The position numbers were made by a program, and so were the translations under genes. Below, in pieces: positions 16,362 to 19,345 of a stretch of 19,345 nt of DNA (the stretch's first letter is position 1; each line of letters begins with the position of its first letter). A model generated the notes under the pieces. That model was not told the DNA's origin and did not search any database. It saw nothing but the letters and a program-made list of their open reading frames with translations. The DNA is from Myxococcales bacterium (GTDB taxonomy: Bacteria; Myxococcota; Polyangia; Polyangiales; Polyangiaceae), in contig JAGQIY010001016.1 of the NCBI GenBank assembly GCA_020430865.1, positions 1 to 19,345 of the forward strand, given 5' to 3'.

Positions 16362-16993
16362 CTCGCGCCGCGACCCACGCCTCACTCCAACGCCTCGCCA
16401 CCGCTGTCTCCTGCGTCGCCGCGTGTCTGCTCACGTTGCCCTCCGCCGCTGCTCCCCCCCAAACCCGCGAGGCGAGCTGGGCACCGAGCATGGGCGTGGA
16501 GCTCGGTTACTCTCCGGAACGGCTCGAAGTGCGTTTCCCTGAAGAAACCTATCAGGAGGACCGACGGCTCTGGAACAGTCGCCTCGCCTTGGGAGTCGAC
16601 GGACGCTTCGCTGGGCGGTTGGCAACGCTGGGCGTGCGCAGCGTGAGCGAGATCGGCTATGGATTCGTGCATCACACCGGCCACGGGCTGCTTCAGCTCA
16701 CACAGACGGCGCTGCTCGAGTACGCCTTCGGCGGCGACTTCGCGCTGCCCTTCGGCCTCGCGTTGCAGGGCGGCCTGGACACGAGTTCGAGCGCGCGCAG
16801 CAGCCTCGGGGTCGGTGTACCACTGGGCATTCGCTTCCGTGGAGTGGAGCTCTGGTATCGCCCTGGCTTCGTCGTGCCGTTGGGTAGCGAAGACGAGCCC
16901 GTGTTCGGCGGCGAGCGCCAGCTCTCCGCGCGCCCGGGTCTGAACTGGCTGGACTTCGGCCTGCGCCTACGCCTTGGGTTCCTGGCATTCTAG
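16358..16993 (+). CDS. Putative outer-membrane beta-barrel protein
   Basis: The 211-residue product has an N-terminal signal peptide (hydrophobic to about 31, likely cleaved near PSAAA). The mature chain of about 180 residues alternates hydrophobic and polar residues with many Gly and aromatic residues, for example LGVGVPLGIRFRGVELWYRPGFVVPLG. It ends in LRLRLGFLAF with a terminal Phe, a typical outer-membrane barrel insertion signal. Size suggests about 8 strands. A VAAC inside the signal region matches a lipobox loosely, but the hydrophobic core continues past it, so ordinary signal cleavage is more likely. The ATG at 16358 overlaps the upstream TGA by four bases, indicating translational coupling to the Tat lipoprotein. 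No specific family is recognised; a periplasm-facing partner or pore role is conjecture. Confidence 0.78.
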   Translation: MTRAATHASLQRLATAVSCVAACLLTLPSAAAPPQTREASWAPSMGVELGYSPERLEVRFPEETYQEDRRLWNSRLALGVDGRFAGRLATLGVRSVSEIGYGFVHHTGHGLLQLTQTALLEYAFGGDFALPFGLALQGGLDTSSSARSSLGVGVPLGIRFRGVELWYRPGFVVPLGSEDEPVFGGERQLSARPGLNWLDFGLRLRLGFLAF

Positions 16994-17091
16994 CTGCACA
17001 CCTGCGCTCTCCAGAGGCCAGCGTGCTGATCCGCGCGGAGCGAGAGCCGTCCTCATGTGGGCAGCTTCGAGGGCCGTGCTAGAGGGCGGGA

Positions 17092-17940
17092 ATGCACTCA
17101 CCGGGAGACTCGCCGCACTCGACCCACGGGATCCTGACCCCACAGCAGGGTCTCGAGCGCTTCCACTTGCAGCGCTTCGAGGTCGACTCACGCCTGGCCG
17201 ACCACGTGTCTGGGCTGTGGAGCGTGAGCTGGGATCTGGGTGATCAGGGCTACGAGCAGGAGATACTGCCATTTCCTCGTGTAAATATTGGCTTCGAGCG
17301 CGGCGAGGCGCGCGTGGTGGGCCCCAGCGCGGAGCGCTTCGTGGCGCGCCTGAGCGGCTCGGGTTCGGTGCTCGGGGTGCGCTTCGAACCGGCGGGCTTC
17401 GCGGCCTTCAGCGATCGCCCGATGAGCGCATGGGTCGGCGCGCAGGCCGCGGTGACAGACGTGTTCGGCGCCGAGGGTGAGGCTCTGTTCCAGGAACTTG
17501 GCGGACTCTGCGGTGAATTCCTGGAGCCCCGCGTCCCCGCTGCGCGCCTCGAACAGGCTCGCCGTTCGGTCGAGGGCTTCCTGGTCGAACGCCTGCAGCG
17601 ACACGAGGTCGAGACACCGCGCCTGGTCAACGCTCTCGTCGAGCGCGCACAGCGCGATCGCCGGCTCCTGCGCGCCGAACAGCTGGCAGAGGTTGCCAAC
17701 TGCTCGCTGCGCTCCCTCCAGCGCCTGTTCGAGCGCTTCGTGGGCGTTGGCCCCAAGTGGGTGCTGTGCCGCGCGCGCGCTCAGGAGGCCGCCGAGCGCA
17801 TTTCCTCGGGGGAAGAAGTGGACTGGGTGAAGCTGGCGCTGGATCTCGGCTATCACGATCAGGCGCACTTCATCCGCGACTTCAAGGCACAGATCGGCTT
17901 CACTCCGACGGCCTACGCGGCTCGCTGTCGAGCGCGCTAG
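17092..17940 (+). CDS. AraC-family transcriptional regulator with N-terminal DUF6597-like domain
   Basis: The 282-residue product has a C-terminal AraC DNA-binding domain. Helix-turn-helix 1 lies near 195-217 (AEVANCSLRSLQRLFERFVG), and helix 2 near 243-266, ending in the signature DLGYHDQAHFIRDFKAQIGFTP. The N-terminal 120 or so residues resemble the DUF6597-type sensor domain that begins with a strand pair and a LWSVSW-like core, then PRVNIGF and SGSVLGVRFEPAGFAAF. The start ATG at 17092 has GAGGG at 17082-17086, five bases upstream. Its ligand is unknown. The 3' end overlaps the convergent membrane-protein gene by 41 bases, so the two transcripts could form a duplex at their tails. It is separated by about 100 bases from the barrel gene and has its own ribosome binding site, so it may be transcribed separately. 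Confidence 0.92.
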   Translation: MHSPGDSPHSTHGILTPQQGLERFHLQRFEVDSRLADHVSGLWSVSWDLGDQGYEQEILPFPRVNIGFERGEARVVGPSAERFVARLSGSGSVLGVRFEPAGFAAFSDRPMSAWVGAQAAVTDVFGAEGEALFQELGGLCGEFLEPRVPAARLEQARRSVEGFLVERLQRHEVETPRLVNALVERAQRDRRLLRAEQLAEVANCSLRSLQRLFERFVGVGPKWVLCRARAQEAAERISSGEEVDWVKLALDLGYHDQAHFIRDFKAQIGFTPTAYAARCRAR

Positions 17941-19345
17941 GGGCGCCCCAGGGCTGCATCTCCCGCAACTCGGCGACGGCGAGCGCGCCGCGTTCCAGCT
18001 CTCCGCTCGCGGCGTCGCAGATCCGGTACTCCAGGGCACCCCCACCGAGCGGCTGCGACTCGACGAAGATGCAGCGGAGCTCACCAGGCTCGAACGCGCA
18101 CTGGCTCTGCAGGGCCCGCAGCAAACCCTCATTGTGGAGGTGTCCATCCCCGAAGTTCCAACCCAGCGCCATGCCCGCAACCAGCTCACCGTCCAGATAC
18201 TCGTAGTCGCGGAGGTCCGGGACCGCCTTGGGGATCAACGAGGGCAGCGCGCGCCCGTGGAGGTGCATCAGACGAAACGCCATCACCTTGCCCACCAGCC
18301 CAATCGAAGTAGCGCGGTCATAGAATCGATCCAGCTGGTCATAGATCCATGGGGAAACTTTCGTCAGACGATCGAGCTTGCGGTGGCTCTCACCGCGAAA
18401 CAGCCAGATGCTGTAAGCCCAGTTGCCTGCGTAGTAGCGCATCGCGAGCAGAAACGAGATCGCCTTGGGAGCCAGGTTTCCGAGTAGGGGCAGGCCAATC
18501 AGCAACAGCCCGAGCACCAGCGCGAGGGGCAACGAGCCCAGATCCCAGACGCGCACGTCGGGGTGCGCCCAGAACAGCGCGAAGCCACCGTAGACGACCA
18601 TGAAGTTCCACTCGATGGGCACACCCATGGGTACGTTGCTGGTGATGTAGCCATGCAGCATCAGCATCAGCGCCATACCGAGGAGCAGGTACGGCCCCTC
18701 CGGAGCCAGCAGCAGCACCATCGGCACGCCAAGTTCGAGCAGCGTCCCCGCATGGCCCATCAGTGTCGCGAGGGGCGAAGGCCGCAGATCGTCGGGGTAG
18801 CTGCGATACATCAGCCTACGAAAGGCGGGCAAACGCGTGAACGGGCTGTTGCTGTTCATCACGCAAACGACCGTTGGGAAATGGTGGTTGAGCTTGGAGA
18901 CCCCCGCCCAGAACCACAACGCGAGCTGCACCGCCTTGGCCCCCGCGATCCAGTTCGGTGCGAACAGGAAGCACAGCAAGGTCGGCCAGTAGTGCTCCGA
19001 GCGCAAGGCCAGGAAGATCGTGCGGTCGCAGATCCCTATCAGCGGCACCAGCACGACCAGCGGCCAGAGATGGCTCGCGTCCAGCTGGGGAGCCACCAGC
19101 GCGCGCACGGCGGCGATGATCAGCGCCGCATATATCAGGACATCGAGCAGCGTGCGACGCACTCCCCCGACGAGCGCTGCCCCAGGGAACAGGGGAAGCT
19201 TCGTGGTGCCTGGCCGGAGGAAATACAGCGCCCCGCCGAGAGGCGGGAAGTAGCGCCCAGTCAGCGGACCGCTCCCACAGCCGAGACCGAGCCCCTCGAA
19301 CAGCAGGCTCCAGACGATCGCCTTCTGAAATGCCAATGGGAGAAA
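17900..19345 (-). CDS. Multi-pass membrane protein, DUF3556-like (5' end outside window)
   Basis: The frame is open from the right edge, so the N-terminus lies outside the window; the TTG at 19336 is not a believable start because family members have a longer N-terminal part. About 480 residues are visible. The first 300 hold several membrane spans and conserved-looking segments such as GPLTGRYFPPLGG, the FWAGVSKLNHHFP motif, and PMGVPIEWNFMVVYGGFALFW. The remainder is a soluble C-terminal region starting near MRYYAGNWAYSIWLF. This matches the DUF3556 family from memory, known mainly in actinobacteria and some proteobacteria; its function is not established. The WAGVSKLNHHFP segment recalls the membrane helices of HTTM/vitamin-K-carboxylase-like proteins, but I see no proof of a reaction. 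The last 41 bases lie antisense to the AraC gene's 3' end. Confidence 0.82.
   Translation of the reverse strand, partial: FLPLAFQKAIVWSLLFEGLGLGCGSGPLTGRYFPPLGGALYFLRPGTTKLPLFPGAALVGGVRRTLLDVLIYAALIIAAVRALVAPQLDASHLWPLVVLVPLIGICDRTIFLALRSEHYWPTLLCFLFAPNWIAGAKAVQLALWFWAGVSKLNHHFPTVVCVMNSNSPFTRLPAFRRLMYRSYPDDLRPSPLATLMGHAGTLLELGVPMVLLLAPEGPYLLLGMALMLMLHGYITSNVPMGVPIEWNFMVVYGGFALFWAHPDVRVWDLGSLPLALVLGLLLIGLPLLGNLAPKAISFLLAMRYYAGNWAYSIWLFRGESHRKLDRLTKVSPWIYDQLDRFYDRATSIGLVGKVMAFRLMHLHGRALPSLIPKAVPDLRDYEYLDGELVAGMALGWNFGDGHLHNEGLLRALQSQCAFEPGELRCIFVESQPLGGGALEYRICDAASGELERGALAVAELREMQPWGAPSALDSEPRRPSE

Overview
The window looks like an ordinary chromosomal stretch from a high-GC deltaproteobacterium-type genome, most likely a myxobacterium of the Polyangiales. 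The clues are strong G/C bias at third codon positions, a surface lipoprotein whose lipobox leads into an Asp run and then Gly-Gly-Ser/Thr repeats, a multi-PAS hybrid histidine kinase with no partner, and tightly packed genes in short operons. This placement is an inference from composition and gene style; no rRNA or other phylogenetic marker is present. I see no tRNA, rRNA, insertion sequence, prophage gene, CRISPR array or attachment site, and no gene-free stretch over 300 bases.

Layout, left to right: (1) the last 33 codons of a plus-strand gene (1-102). (2) A minus-strand two-gene operon for a Mre11/Rad50-like nuclease-ATPase pair (YhaO/YhaN type; 3615-4865 then 151-3615, 1-base overlap). 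(3) A divergent plus-strand lipoprotein gene flanked by glycine-rich repeats (5065-6357), ending at a hairpin shared with (4) a minus-strand YqeY-family gene (6459-6878). (5) A plus-strand cluster: inorganic pyrophosphatase, a DUF2314-like protein and the tRNA methyltransferase TrmO (7001-9669), with junctions of +3 and -1 bases. (6) A minus-strand block: LysR regulator, large PAS/histidine kinase/receiver hybrid, tiny Cys4 zinc-ribbon protein and a polysaccharide-type flippase (15114 down to 9671). (7) Divergent from the LysR gene, a Tat-targeted lipoprotein of the Acg/nitroreductase type followed by a likely outer-membrane beta-barrel protein with an ATGA overlap (15186-16993). (8) An AraC-family regulator (17092-17940) that converges on and overlaps a multi-pass membrane protein of the DUF3556 type, which runs off the right edge (17900-19345).

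Functional reading: the left third concerns DNA-end processing and housekeeping (pyrophosphate hydrolysis, tRNA modification). The right half is envelope and signalling: a flippase, a sensor kinase, and a small exported flavoprotein plus barrel module probably controlled by the divergent LysR regulator. Nothing here is clearly a new defence or mobile system. The most distinctive items are the Tat-lipoprotein/beta-barrel/LysR module, the doubly repeat-flanked lipoprotein, the uncharacterised DUF2314-type protein between ppa and trmO, a perfect hairpin between the divergent yqeY-like and ppa genes, and the convergent overlap at 17900-17940.
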